64,000 nucleotides of DNA from Leptidea sinapis. Lineage: Eukaryota > Arthropoda > Insecta > Lepidoptera > Pieridae. Under the pieces are notes generated by a model. The model was not told the DNA's origin and ran no database searches. It saw nothing but the letters and a program-made list of their open reading frames with translations. Below, piece by piece: positions 10,723 through 21,076 of this stretch. The stretch is from assembly GCF_905404315.1 (NCBI RefSeq), contig NC_066312.1, positions 5,381,001 through 5,445,000 of the forward strand, read 5' to 3'. The translations under genes were made by a program, and so were the position numbers. Each line of letters starts with the position of its first letter. Positions within the stretch are counted from its first letter, which is position 1.

Positions 10723-11142
10723 CAGAGGTTTAATAAAGTACCTTGAGGGTTTGGGGTGGCAGATTTAGATGCCGACTCCACGACGCAAAATCTCCTATTT
10801 TTCTGCTGTGGACGGCGAGTTGCGCATAGTAAGTAGCCCATGACATAGGTAATAAACTAATAACATTTGCTCATGATACATCATTTCCTGTAAAGGTTTC
10901 TGCTAAACGAGTCTGATCGCGTCTAACCTTGATACTATAAAGTGCTTTTAAGAATGATGTTTTTATTTTATCGTTACAGAGTACATGTACGAGTATATAA
11001 TTGTTAGTCGTAGTAAAGAGAACATTTATGTTTAAAGGTATCTTATAGAAGCAAACCTCCACTATATTAACATACATCCAAACAAGAGCATAACATACAT
11101 GTGAACAACATAATACACATACAAATAACAAAATATACTTAC

Positions 11143-11361
11143 AGAAAAACAAGGACCAGCTCCATGCTCCCCTTGTCCTTGAGGACTTCTCTTCAAACTT
11201 TGAGTCTGATTCATGGGCTGCTGGGTTGCATCGGGCGCGACTATCTCGTTGGGCCTAAACCGGCAGGGCGGGCAGTGCGAGCTAACGACTGACAGCTCGG
11301 TGGCCGCACGACTCTTGCACAAGCTCGGGTACCCTAAGTGACACTTGGCACACTCCCGTAT
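11143..11361 (-). CDS. Candidate PHD-like exon A (73 codons)
   Basis: Minus strand: acceptor 'ttgtacacag' then 219 nt without a stop, donor GTAAGTATA. It is phase 0 at both ends. The peptide starts IRECAKCHLGYPSLC and has HCPPC about 15 residues later: a CxxC...C...CxxC pattern like the second half of a PHD/RING-type zinc finger. The usual His of 'YHxxC' is Pro here, so one zinc ligand is missing. The end, SLKRSPQGQGEHGAGPCFS, matches candidate exon B (11807-11886), which is separate in the other unit. So exon A here carries what is elsewhere a PHD exon plus exon B. It may be a host gene fragment or an ORF1 segment of an unknown element. Function not assignable. Confidence 0.4.
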
Positions 11362-11469
11362 CTGTGTACAACCAAGTATACCAGCTAATGGTAAAAAGTA
11401 ATTTGTGTAGTCACACATAAAAAATTAAGTCAAAGTTAAATAAACTTTATTGCTTAGTTTTGAATTAAG

Positions 11470-11550
11470 TACTTTTGACTTCAAGCACCCTCGTAAGCTG
11501 ATAATACTCCCTCGACCAAGGCTCCGTAAAATAACTCGACGAATCACAAA
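11470..11550 (+). pseudogene. LINE C-terminal scrap (unit 2)
   Basis: 'gacttcaagcaccctcg' and 'ccgtaaaataactcg' repeat the nucleotide text at 10530-10590 (unit 1) and 20775-20835. Only about 75 bp of the LINE tail is retained in this unit. Confidence 0.5.
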
Positions 11551-11806
11551 ACACAACTGCAATCGTAAAAATATGTCTCTGGCATCTGTTTTCTGCTTCT
11601 TTACAAGAGACAGATATAGTACTGCGTAATACGACAGCTTACAAACATACACATTATTTAACCTAAAAGTACTATAAACAATGTTATTATGAATTATCTG
11701 TAGCAATAGTTACGTTTATAGGTATCTTATAGGAGCAAACCTCCACTATATTAACAAACATACAAACAAGATCATAACATACACACAAACAAGACAATAT
11801 ACTTAC

Positions 11807-11886
11807 AGAAAACCAAGGACTTGCTCCATGCTCTCCTTCTCCTTGAGGACTTCTCTCCAAACTTTGATTTGGAGTTGGTTCCATGT
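11807..11886 (-). CDS. Candidate exon B (26 codons)
   Basis: Minus strand: good acceptor 'aaatttcgttttag', then 80 nt open, donor GTAAGTATA. The peptide is MEPTPNQSLERSPQGEG followed by EHGASPWFS. A diverged duplicate with intact splice sites sits at 21739-21809 and a third version is fused inside exon A. Conservation of splice signals and frame through duplication suggests these were, or are, real exons. The flanking intron also carries the conserved phrase 'ggtatcttataggagcaaac' in all copies. Function unknown. Confidence 0.4.
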
Positions 11887-12118
11887 CTAAAACGAAATTT
11901 TAATTTTTAAATACTATTATTTAAATACTGGCTCTTATAGTATTACTATTTGAGCATTACGATTTTTATTAATATTGTATACTGAATCTGAATCCCAATT
12001 ACATAATTATATTTTTTTCATTCGTTTATGTATATTACGCTAAATTATACGTTAAAGTAAAGAATTTAATTAAACACTTTGCAAACTTAATTATTTTTAG
12101 ACTGCATAATATTAATAA

Positions 12119-12391
12119 TTATGTATCATACATCCAGCCGTTTCCGAGATGTTCCGGAAAATACAATGGAAAAGTATTTTGAAAATTAGGATGGTTGAGA
12201 GTTGTTAGAGAGTTATTATTTATTACGCGACCCCAGTCTCTGTTGAACGTCTGCTCCATGGGCTGCTGGGATGCACCGTGTTCGACCACCTCGTTGAGCT
12301 TCCGCTGGCAGGACGGGCAGTGCCAGTCACCGATCGTGGGCCTGTGGCACAAGGTCGGGTACCAATCGTGACACTTGGCACACTTCAATAT
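12119..12391 (-). CDS. Candidate PHD-like exon A' (up to 89 codons; true donor uncertain)
   Basis: Same acceptor as exon A ('ttgtacacag' at 12392). Reads ILKCAKCHDWYPTLCHRP, then GDWHCPSCQRK, a closer match to a PHD C-terminal half (W-x-C-P-x-C) than exon A, again with Pro in place of the His ligand. The open frame continues to a stop at 12119, but the last ~35 codons look like intron read-through. A donor near 12224 (GTAATA) would end the exon after FNRDWGR. The order A' then B (11807) on the minus strand would make an A'-B exon pair. Confidence 0.4.
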   Translation of the reverse strand: MLKCAKCHDWYPTLCHRPTIGDWHCPSCQRKLNEVVEHGASQQPMEQTFNRDWGRVINNNSLTTLNHPNFQNTFPLYFPEHLGNGWMYDT

Positions 12392-12589
12392 CTGTGTACA
12401 ACCAAGTATACCAGCTGATGGTGAAAACTAATTTGTGTTGCCACATTTAAAAAATAAAGTCAATCAAAGTTAATTAAACTTTATAAATTAGGTTTTAACA
12501 TAGTGCTTTTGAATCGTGAATGAACCTTATGTTGGGTAAAAGTAGTGCTCGTAAGAAGAACATGCAAGAAACTCAACGGTAATTTGCAA

Positions 12590-13130
12590 ATGAGACCTGT
12601 TCGTGCTTTATATCAGCTTGGTTATAGACAGTGTCTCAAAGAAAAACCACCTTTTTGCTCTTAATAGTGATTTTCATTATTACTAATTTGTAACTAATTC
12701 TAATAGGCTTCATAAGATACATAATAGCTTTAAGATAAATGTATACACTTTAATAATAAAGTCCCAGCCACTGTTCAGTCTTTATCCATAAATAAATTTA
12801 AATGTTTTATTAAAAATTGGCTCTGTTGTAAGTCCTACTACTCCACAGCTGAATATCTAAGTGATCGGACAGCCTGGGACTAGATTATGATTGTTTTATA
12901 GCGATAGAAATGACTGTACAATATTGTATATTTTATTGAATAGAGTGCAAAAAAAGGAGAGCTTTTTGCTGGGAGAGTTTTTTGCACCGCTTCTTCTCTC
13001 TCAGAGTGCCATTTGATTCCGAAGCGGTAGGAGTAACTAGTATATTAGAAATGACATCAAAAATAATTCTAGAGGAATCAATTTTGAGAAAATAAATGCT
13101 CTTTTTTTGCCTTTTTTTTTTCAATCAAAT
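12590..13130 (+). pseudogene. CR1/Jockey-superfamily element, RT C-terminus and 3' UTR
   Basis: Frames give RPVRALYQLGYRQCLKEK (12597-12650), matching RAIYNLGSKESLREK of the element at 23485-24039. After a deletion comes KFKCFIKNWL and SYYSTAEYLSDRTAWD with a stop (12830-12885), the usual C-terminus of a lepidopteran Jockey/CR1 family. The 3' UTR (12885-13130) includes 'gactgtacaatattgtata' and 'gaaatgacatcaaaaataat', which recur in reverse at 43950-44160. Truncated and internally deleted. Confidence 0.6.
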
Positions 13131-13198
13131 ACATTATTTTATAATGGCTGTACTATTATACATAACAAATTAGTTTGTAAGGTGCTGCATACAAAATA

Positions 13199-13275
13199 TG
13201 AATCACATTTATTATAAGTGAACCGAACTAAATGAGTTACGGATCGCTACGGAATATAAAATAAAATAATAATGG
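13199..13275 (-). repeat. LTR-like segment of the Gypsy element, 3' side on minus strand
   Basis: About 75 bp ('cacatttattataagtgaac' through 'gaatataaaataaaataata') is nearly identical to 18611-18680 in the same orientation. Since gag/protease and integrase fragments lie between the two, these are probably the remains of the two LTRs. Full LTR limits could not be set because flanking similarity decays. Confidence 0.5.
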
Positions 13276-13381
13276 ATGGGAATATATATATAAAATAATA
13301 ATAATTCACACAGTGTGAACACGCATACATTTACAAATAGCTTCCATAAGTAGATTTGCATAGGTGTGTCCCTACACTATT

Positions 13382-13398
13382 CCCCCCCCCCCCCCCCC
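13382..13398. repeat. Poly-C tract
   Basis: Seventeen consecutive C residues in otherwise AT-rich DNA, just inside the LTR-like segment; prone to length error in assembly. Confidence 0.95.
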
Positions 13399-13662
13399 TT
13401 TATACAAAAAAACAAAGTTAGTAACGAAATGTTAAAAATACATTTTTAGTCGTAACATTTATACACAATTACTACTCGGTAATAATACTGTATAAAAATG
13501 TTTATTAAGTGATCATTCATTTTTCTATGTTAAACATAAAATGAAATATTGAACCTTTAAAATTATTCTCAAAAACTTAAATATAACACATATAATTAAT
13601 TGAAATACAATAAAATATAAACATGCATAAATTTAAAACAATGGTATATTATAGCTGATTCT

Positions 13663-13997
13663 GTCTGAATATTAATCAGCGCGAATCGCACGGGTCGTCG
13701 AATTACACGACCGCTCCTTGTTACACTTATTGGTGGCGCAAGCTGAACCGACTTCGACTGAATGTGGAACAATATATTTTCTACCCGGGGATCATCATTT
13801 ATCATAAACGCTGGTTTTAACCTATCTATTGAAATGCGTGTGACTCGACCTAGAAGTTGAATTTTTAAAACTTTTAGACCTTGTTCCAAAACTGTATATG
13901 GACCATCGTACGTTGGCTTAAGTGATCTATGTACCTCATCTCTAATAAAAACGTGACTATAATGTTGTAAAACCGAATACACGACTATTTTTTGCAT
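13663..13997 (-). pseudogene. Ty3/Gypsy integrase C-terminal domain
   Basis: Minus-strand frame has HVFIRDEVHRSLKPTYDGPY then TRISIDRLKPAFM. This is the GPY/F-type chromodomain-less C-terminus of Ty3/Gypsy integrases (HVFVRxDxxxxxLxPPYxGPY ... VSIDRLKPA). It follows the catalytic core fragments at 14410-15190, separated by inserted sequence. ORF then runs to a stop before the LTR-like segment, as expected for the end of pol. Confidence 0.75.
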
Positions 13998-14049
13998 TAG
14001 TTTTATCTCTCGTTATATATTAAGAGATAGTCTGATGGTTATTACTTAC

Positions 14050-14175
14050 TAAACTGACGGCCGTCTTCCTTTTCGTGGTCGCCATTTGCGGACTTTACTG
14101 CCCCAACGGCCATCTGTCCGTCGAACTATGTGCCCTGCCCAGTGCCACCTCTGTTTCGCAATCGTTTGAACTTTG
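14050..14175 (-). pseudogene. RTE-clade non-LTR C-terminal fragment inside the Gypsy element
   Basis: Minus-strand frame IAKQRWHWAGHIVRRTDGRW then GSKVRKWRPRKGR. This is the hallmark C-terminus of lepidopteran RTE-like polymerases (KWxWAGHIARRTDGRWGxKVLEWRPR). It lies between two parts of the Gypsy integrase, so it inserted into that element. Confidence 0.7.
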
Positions 14176-14325
14176 TCGGTTACTCTATCTATCCATAGTT
14201 ATGTACAATATAGTTACATCACTAGTTATAGTCCAATGCTATCTGTCGATAGGCTATTGAAATGTAAGTAAGCGTAAACTAAGGATAGATAGGTTATTGA
14301 AAGACGAAGCCGTATAAGGACCATT

Positions 14326-14408
14326 GTTTGCCTGGCGAATAACATGATGGTTAAACGATAGTCCATGACGTACTATCGTAGAACTATCATAGAATTCGCC
14401 AGGCAAAC
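14326..14408. repeat. 15 bp inverted repeat with a nested 8 bp hairpin
   Basis: GTTTGCCTGGCGAAT (14326-14340) is the exact reverse complement of 14394-14408. Inside, ACGATAGT near 14355 pairs with ACTATCGT near 14371. The right arm is the integrase LRLPGEF coding segment on the minus strand, so the left arm is an inverted copy of it. Confidence 0.7.
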
Positions 14409-14409
14409 G

Positions 14410-15190
14410 TAAAGTTTTACCGAAGGCCAATTATGGGGACTAACACCACTGTCAGTCCGAATCGCTGCTCTTAACCATAACATAACCGTAGGCCACTCTT
14501 CAATCGACGACCTATTACTATCAAGTATTCATGCCATTAGGGCTGCCTTTAATGATCTATGCCACCTTTCCACCGCACCATTACATTGTGGGTGGTAAGG
14601 CGTCGTACGGCTCTTTTAAAAACCTAAAAACGACATTAACTTTAAAATAAATTTTATTCGAACTGACGTCCTTGATCACTAGTTAAACGAACAGGGCAAC
14701 AGTACCTAACTATCCAACCTTCATAAATATACTTATCAATATATCTGCAGTAATTTCTTTTACGGGAAATTCCTCGGGCCAGTGTGTACGTCTATCTATA
14801 ATTGTGAATAAATATCTATATCCCTGTGGAGTTGTCGGCAAGCGACCAACTAAATCCACGTGTATATGCTCGAATCGAGAAACTTCGAGGAATTTCCCAA
14901 TATCCGAAACAACGTGACGAGAAATTTTTAATCCTTTACATTGAATATGCTTTAGTCCATTTCCCTATATCAACATTCATACCAGGCCAAAAAAATTGTT
15001 TTGAGACCATCTTTCGGGTCTTATGTAAACCTGGATGTCTTAAACTATGAACACTATTAAAAGCAATTTTCCTAAAATGTTCGGTTAAATAAGGCCTAAT
15101 AACATTGCTCGAAACTTCAACAAAAAACTCCTTTTCTACAATTGGGTAAATATATTTTCTTAAACTTAACATTATTGTCGCTATGCCCAT
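14410..15190 (-). pseudogene. Ty3/Gypsy integrase zinc-binding and catalytic core, broken
   Basis: Reading the minus strand from 15190: HFRKIAFNSVHSLRHPGLHK (H2C2 zinc region; the last Cys pair is degraded to KAYSM), then RFEHIHVDLVGRLP (first catalytic Asp), GYRYLFTIIDRRTHWPE, then TSDQGRQFE (second Asp), then NGAVERWHRSLKAALM (catalytic Glu in VERWH), and finally LRLPGEFYD. All three DDE acids can be seen but in at least three frames with stops. It inserts retroviral-type cDNA in a living element; here it is dead. Confidence 0.75.
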
Positions 15191-15201
15191 GTTGCGTCAT
15201 A

Positions 15202-15425
15202 CTAATCTAAATCTATGTTTGTCGAAGTCACAGTTGGGTATACAATTGTATCTACACGTGATAAGGTATCGACTACAATAATATTATCTTTACCGCTAAT
15301 ATGCTGTATGGCGACCGTGAATTCACTTATAAAAAGTAATTGTCGCTTGTTCTTTGTTTCTTGATCCAAAGGTGAATCGGGGAAATTCGGAAAGTCCAAA
15401 CGGGTAATAATAGCAGGTTTTTTCT
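15202..15425 (-). pseudogene. Ty3/Gypsy RNase H C-terminal segment
   Basis: Frame RQLLFISEFTVAIQHISGKD then TLSRVD. The match is to the end of RNase H in Ty3/Gypsy pol ((F)ISEFTTDIxHxxGxxNxVADxLSR), which directly precedes integrase, as it does here. The rest of RT/RNase H is missing: upstream sequence is replaced by a Helitron insertion from 15502. Confidence 0.7.
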
Positions 15426-16052
15426 ATATTGCAAGGGGCAACACAAATACAATGATAGGCTCTATTAAAGTCGTATTTTGAAGTATTTTCTTATTCGCCA
15501 ACTAGCTGACCCGGCAAACGTTGTTTTGCCATATAATTTATTTTTAGTGTTCGACGGTTTTTCCCAGACGCATTTCACAAATACAACTACTATGAAAAAG
15601 TCTTTTCATTTTTTGGGTTAATATATAGCATATGTATGACACTCACAAAAATTTGGCTTTCCACCAGGAAACCAGAGATAAAGGCCGGCAATGCTCTTGT
15701 GATTCCTCTGATGTTGCAAGAGAATGTGGGCGGCATCACTTACAGATAACCAGGTGGCTCGTAGCCTCTTTGGTCCTCCATCTCCATAAAAAAAGATTAC
15801 CCTCTAGAAAATTGTGATAATGATTTTAAATGAAAGAAAGTGTTATTAAAGAAAGTATTATTTTATTTTTTCGTAAATTTTTCAATGAATTTATATTATT
15901 CTGCTATTCGGGACGCAGGCAGATGTAAGTGTTCGAACAACTATAGTTTGTTAGGATAGATAAGTACGGATGTATGTATACGATGCAAAAGTTATAGGTA
16001 GATACTACAATATACCCCTATGTCCTCCTAAATTATGTTAAACGATGTATTT

Positions 16053-16200
16053 CAGTCAGCATAAACATGCAGATTTTGCGATTTAGAAACGCGTGAATAC
16101 AAGTCACGTAGAGTTGGCCGTAGAAAAAACATGGCATGCCCAAATGTATACCTGCTTCTTTTAAGGTTTGACCCTGCAATTTCTTGATAGTCATTTAAAA
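16053..16200 (-). pseudogene. Helitron helicase C-terminal fragment
   Basis: Minus strand: MTIKKLQGQTLKEAGIHLG, then PCFFYGQLYVTC, and in the next frame SRVSKSQNLHVYAD. This matches helicase motifs V and VI of Helitron Rep/Hel (intact copy: TINKAQGQTLKVAGINLEKS and YVACSRVSSPQNLHVLA at residues 1545-1590). Two substitutions destroy key positions (NKAQ to KKLQ; the motif VI Arg is out of frame). Divergence from the 56385 protein shows it is another Helitron lineage. Confidence 0.75.
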
Positions 16201-16822
16201 AGCAATTTAATTGGACCTGCAGGCGCTTAAAATTAATAACTCCACCCGCATGCCCGTCCCACCGCCTGCCACCGGACTGCACAACAAAATCGCGCACTCG
16301 ATTGTTTATCGTCATCGTCATAACTATTCAAATATTTGTTCAAATAATGTAGTATAGACAAAATATGTCCACTATAAATATCTGTTATGCAAGTGTTATT
16401 CTGGCATGTAAGTTATATTATTGTAAAGTTTCAATAAAATACATAAAGTAGATTTCACGTGAAAGAGCAACAAACTACATCCAGACGTCTATACATTCTA
16501 ACAAACTTTCGTTTTTATAATATTAGCAGATACTTTTTTTAGCCAGAAGGTTGGGCTGAGATTTTCACAGGGTTATATGATTCAGTTGTATAATTAGTAT
16601 GTATCGATGTACCTATTTTAGTATGTCTGACCTAAAGGACTTGTCGTTCTCACTCTTTGCCTCAAGTAGATATGACGTCCGTCACACACAATTGATTTGA
16701 TATGAATGACGCTATGCTGGACAATGTTTTTGTAGTGTTTTAGTTTCCCGCGAGAACCCATCACTAATGTCGTTATGGGATTTGTAAATTTTGTAATACA
16801 CATTGTTTTACCGGCAATTTAA

Positions 16823-17550
16823 GGTATCAACTTGTCATATTTTACTAAATAAGGTGCTTAAATTGATGTGTGCTAAGCTATATATGAAACTATACATTTT
16901 TAACGTTCCCGCGGGAAATCTTTAATTTTACAGGATTAAAAGTATCCAAGATGTTGATTGGCAAAATAAGGTGCAATTTCATTTTTTTTTTAATTATGTG
17001 CATAAGTTGATGTGCACTAAGCTATATAAGTTACTATAGTTTATTAACTATCCCACGGGAACTCTTTAACTTTCTGGGATGATAGGTATTTAAAGTGTTG
17101 ACCGACAATAAAAGGTATCAATATGCCAAATCTTTCTAAATTAGGTGCATGAGTTGTTGTGCTCTAAGCTATATAAGTTACTATAGTTTATTAACTATCC
17201 CACGGGAACTCTTTAACTTTCTGGGATGAAAGGTATTTAAAGTGTTGACCGACAATATAAGGTATCAACATGCCATATTTTATTAAATTATGTACTGAAG
17301 TTGTTGTGTACTATGCTTTATAAGTAACTTTACTTTTTTAACATTCACACGGGAACTCTTTATTTTTCCGGGATGAAAAGTATTTAATATTTTACCAGCA
17401 ATAGGAGGTATCAACATGCCAAACTTTATTAAATTATGTGCATAAGTTGTAGTGTACTACGCTATATAAGTAGCTTTAGGTTTTTAACTTTCCTAAGGGA
17501 ACTCTTTAAATTTCCGGGATGAAAAGTATCTAAGATGTTGACCGAGGATG
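16823..17550. repeat. Five tandem ~145 bp repeats
   Basis: Units begin near 16823, 16967, 17111, 17258 and 17402. Each holds 'aaggtatcaacatgccaaat'-like text, 'gctatataagt', 'gggaactctttaa' and 'gggatgaaaggtatttaaag'. Units 2 and 3 are almost identical over 80 bp (for example 'tatcccacgggaactcttta' in both); units 1, 4 and 5 are more diverged. The array sits inside the Helitron remnant. Confidence 0.85.
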
Positions 17551-17744
17551 TGAGTTATTTTCATGCAAAATTTCAATTAAATCGGTGGAATAGTTTCAGA
17601 GATTAGCCCGTACAAACAGACAGAGAAAGAATAAATTAAAAAAACATCTATTTCCCTTCTTAAATCCCCCTGACTCGGTTTTAATAATTTTCTCTTTGTG
17701 CAGAAATTTGATCTCTAGCTTATAAAGCGTTAAAAATGCGTTAA

Positions 17745-18330
17745 TATAATGGGCTGTTTAACATCTGTTAAAATAAATTCCCAAAGGTACGGTCTTCTTA
17801 AATTAAGATTTAAAACTAAAGATTTAACGCAATAAGTTGCAATTTCTGCACCGCTAGCAGTTTATAACTTAAAATCTGATTGCGGTTATTCATTAATGGT
17901 TTTTGGACACTGGTAAGATAGTTTCAAAACATTGCCACCGGTATCAACTAAAAATCTTAAACTAGAATTTAAATCTGTTACTATAAGACGGCTGCACGGT
18001 GTTATGGTACAGACCTCCACCTTTGTCTGTTCCTCCCGCGCTAGTTTTCCGGCTGGGTAGCTGCTGCACTGGGACTGGGGCTTCATTTCCTCGCGCACGG
18101 CGGGATGCACTTATGAGCACGGTGTCGGTACCTGAAGTGGTAGCTGCACAACCAGTCGGGTGCACCGGGACGACGTAGCTTTGACAGCGACCTTGAAGAG
18201 TCCCGAATACTGCGTAACTATGACCTGGGTCGCTGTAGTCTGATCGTTCGATATTTGAGAGACACGCGTTTATTTTCTCCATTTCCGCAGTGAGAGTGGC
18301 TACCCCGACGTTCATGACTGGACTTCTTCT
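17745..18330 (-). pseudogene. Ty3/Gypsy gag end and aspartic protease, broken
   Basis: Protease: RLIVTDLNSSLRFLVDTGGN, with VDTG in place of D(S/T)G(A), then downstream in other frames TYCVKSLVLNLNLRRPYLWEF and DVKQPII, matching the flap and C-terminal ILGADFL region. Upstream is a Ser/Gln-rich segment and NVGVATLTAEMEKINACLS, consistent with the end of gag. The protease matures Gag-Pol in a live element. Several frameshifts; LTR-like sequence follows at 18593-18680. Confidence 0.7.
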
Positions 18331-18592
18331 GAATAACTTCTGATACTTGACTGGAACGTCATGACGAAAAATCTGGAATCCTTGAGAACACTGTGATCGA
18401 AGACTTCCGCTGATGGCATTGCTCCAACGTTAGGTGTCGTGTATATTCTTCAAATAACTTTTATTAAATAATGTGTTCACTTTTATTATATAATGTGTTC
18501 TTTTGAAGGGGTAACCAATGTAGGGTAGGGTCCTATGTGAGTGTAGTCTTCAATAAAAATCCACTATAAAATCTTCGATGCCGAATAATTTT

Positions 18593-18680
18593 GGTTTACT
18601 TATAATAAATCACATTTATTATAAGTAAACCGAACTTATGAGTTACGGACCGCTACTGAATATAAAATAAAATAATATAA
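18593..18680 (-). repeat. LTR-like segment with an 18 bp perfect palindrome
   Basis: 18611-18680 matches 13199-13275. A perfect inverted repeat occupies 18593-18610 and 18614-18631 (arms GGTTTACTTATAATAAAT, loop CAC). The palindrome's right half belongs to the shared LTR-like text, so the left half is an inverted copy added to it. Confidence 0.6.
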
Positions 18681-20240
18681 ACATTAAAAATACTTCAACA
18701 TAATTACTGAAATAATTCAAATAGTTGTTTAAATGTACACTAATTTATAAGTAATTTTAATTGAATGACAAAAAAAAATGAAATTAATTATTTAAAATAA
18801 CAATTCCAGACTTCTTGAAACTTTTAAATTACTCAAAATCAAAACTTGTTAAAAAAACTCGTGTGGGTTTGTTTATACGACGCGACTCATATTTCCGCTA
18901 ATTATAATTTAAAACAACTGGATTAATAAATCCCTATCGATATTAAGTAAGATTACGTATATATTATTAAATAAGTCAAGAAAGATACTATTTACGAAAT
19001 AAATAAAAACCTGTACTGATAAAGTAAATATGAAATAAGTAATTCCCAATCATATCATGTAAACAATGATTACCTACTATGAACGGTAGAGTGTACCGTA
19101 TTCTAAAAATAAAGGTATACTTATATGTGAAGGAAAAATAAAGTAAATCGTCTTTTGTTAAAAAATTGAGTAAGTTATCTAATGAGCTGGCTCTGCTTTT
19201 CCATGCCAATATCAATTTTGCCACTCGAAACTGATATAAAAGTTTATTGTTCTACTACAAGTTTTCAAACAAAACAAAAAATATAACTTACACAAATAAA
19301 ACTGAAAATAAAATATTATAAACGATGCGGGACTCTACCTCTCGCGTTCCGTATATAACTTATAAAAACAATACATTTAATATAATTTTTAAATTATGTG
19401 AAAACACTTCTCTAAAGGCGACTCTATAGGTTATTAAAAGAAAATTGTTATACATAAAATTTATTAGATTGTTATAAATTTGGAAACTTAAAACAAAATT
19501 TTTTAAGTTAAGAATATGAAAAAAAAACAATTAAAACAAGGTAATCTGTACTCAACACTGATGTAGGATTTTAAATTTACATTGTTTTATTATGATGAAA
19601 AAAAAATCTGAATGTGACTCTATTTTAAATTTTTTAAAGCTTATCGATACGAAACGTAATTTTGCTTAACCATATTAATATTAAACTTAATTTAGAAGAT
19701 AACGAAAAATAATAAAAAAAAATTACTTTTAACATTAATGTTAAGTACTGGATCAATAAGAGATCACTACAAACAATATAATAATAAAAGAATAAATCAA
19801 AATAAAGTGAATGAATGTAAATTGTAAGAATATATTTATATGTGTTACATTAATATATTAATTAATAAGTATTCACATAAGAATAACTGGAAACTTAGTT
19901 CTTTCTTTATTATACAAAGGAACATTTAAAATGATATTTAATATTCCTGAAAAAAAATATATAAAAAAAAGAAAAAATAATATTAAAGAGAGCCCTGCAC
20001 CGCCACCCTTCTTCTCACTTCCGGCACCCTGCTAGGCACCATCACCACATCATAGGCACCATCAGCTTTCCTAAACACCAGCACAGCAAGCGCCAACAAA
20101 CACTTCTCACTTTTAATTCATTTTTTATTTTGAACTCTTCGTAATTTATATTACTTTTAATTTTGGTTTTAAATTAAGTATATCGTTGAGAATTTAATAT
20201 AAACTTTATATATTTAGACATTTAATTATTATACATTTAG
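18681..20240. other. AT-rich region, no gene seen
   Basis: Very AT-rich with long A and T runs; open frames here are chance. A GC-richer patch at 19990-20105 ('cttcttctcacttccggcac', 'aggcaccatcaccacatcat') stands out and may be part of a dispersed repeat; I cannot classify it. Confidence 0.4.
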
Positions 20241-20776
20241 TAATATGTATTTTAATACACTTTATTTTTATACCAACTGCGCAGCGCCAGCAATGGCAGG
20301 GTCGCCATGTGATGTTGGAGGTTCGGGTATTGAAGCGATAATAAGCTCCTTTATTACTCTATTTTTTACATATCTTTCTATACAAATACTTATATATTGT
20401 TGGAGAGATGAGTGTGCTCATACGTGTATAAATGTGATAAACACACTACAACATATACTAAATTCCATTAAAATCATTAGAGCCGTTTTCGACATTCGCA
20501 TTATGTAAAGCAAATATATTTGTAAGAATTGCTCGTTAAAGGTATAATAATAATATTGATAGAAGTTTTAAGCTATGAATCAACTCACCCAATGCATACG
20601 AAGGAAATCAAGAAAAAAATAAATTTAATTAACGCAAGCACTATTATAATTAAACCAAAATTAAAAAGCTAAACGCCAGCAAAACGACTTAAATCGTATG
20701 TATCAATAATAACATTCACTACATTATAAACACTGGGTGGGAGCAGACAATCAAACGAGCTCTACCTCAAATAGAC

Positions 20777-21076
20777 TTGAAGTTCCCCCGCAAACTGATA
20801 AAACTCCCTCAACGAAGGTTACGTAAAATAACTCATATAATAACTTGTCATGGCTCTTTTAGCAGGGATCTGTTTGATATTGGTGTCACCCACAGTTTAC
20901 TGTGTAGAGCCGATATGGAGGCAGAAGAGACGGCCTTACACAATATTCTAAAGTGTAGAAGTGTGGCCAGACACTGGGCCAAACACCTGGGATCACCCAG
21001 GACTCTCCCCAAGGTCATGGGAGTCCCCAGGTGCCTATTTTGCTGGTGTAGTCAGCGAGTTGCGGATAGTAAGTAG
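20777..21076 (+). pseudogene. LINE C-terminal fragment (copy 2, longer)
   Basis: Single open frame of 99 codons: LPQRRLRKITHIITCHGSFS, DLFDIGVTHSLLCRADMEAE, ETALHNILKCRSVARHWAKH, LGSPRTLPKV. This is the full post-RNase H tail of an I/R1/LOA-type non-LTR polymerase, with the LCRxxMEAEETxxHxxLxC cluster (first Cys pair is CRA/D, so one zinc ligand is lost). TGH has become TCH. There is no RT or RNase H upstream. An open frame of this size is not evidence of function: copy 1 of the same insertion is broken. Confidence 0.65.

Larger units (their letters stand above)
10330..12430. repeat. Duplicated block: LINE tail plus PHD-like exons (two tandem units)
   Basis: Unit 1 (about 10330-11430) and unit 2 (about 11470-12430) share the order LINE tail, intron-like sequence with 'ggtatcttataggagcaaac', and minus-strand exon text. 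Both units end with a matching segment ('tgtgtacaaccaagtatacc' at 11366 and 12396) and closely similar 3' flanks ('aataaactttattgcttag' versus its diverged twin near 12475). Most of unit 1 and parts of unit 2 recur at 20570-21930. This is a genomic duplication rather than independent insertions, because unrelated neighbours moved together. Confidence 0.65.
15502..17740 (-). mobile_element. Degraded Helitron inserted into the Gypsy element (5' limit uncertain)
   Basis: On the minus strand the element ends GGCAAAACAACGTTTGCC...CTAG, a 3' hairpin (GGCAAA/TTTGCC arms) about 10 nt before CTAG at 15502-15505, flanked by T (A on plus at 15501). It contains a helicase C-terminal fragment (16053-16200), a LINE 3' scrap (about 15645-15790) and a tandem array (16823-17550). 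Gypsy protease resumes at about 17745, which sets the upper limit; I could not find a clean 5' TC end. Confidence 0.6.

Noticed and set aside
16823..17550. A CRISPR array or tandem gene cluster
   Set aside because: Units of ~145 bp are direct tandem copies without unique spacers and have no coding frame.
20777..21076. A 99-codon open frame that might be a small host gene
   Set aside because: It is the tail of a LINE polymerase (LRKIxHxxTxH, EEETAxHxIxxC-type motif) and the sister copy at 10490 is broken.
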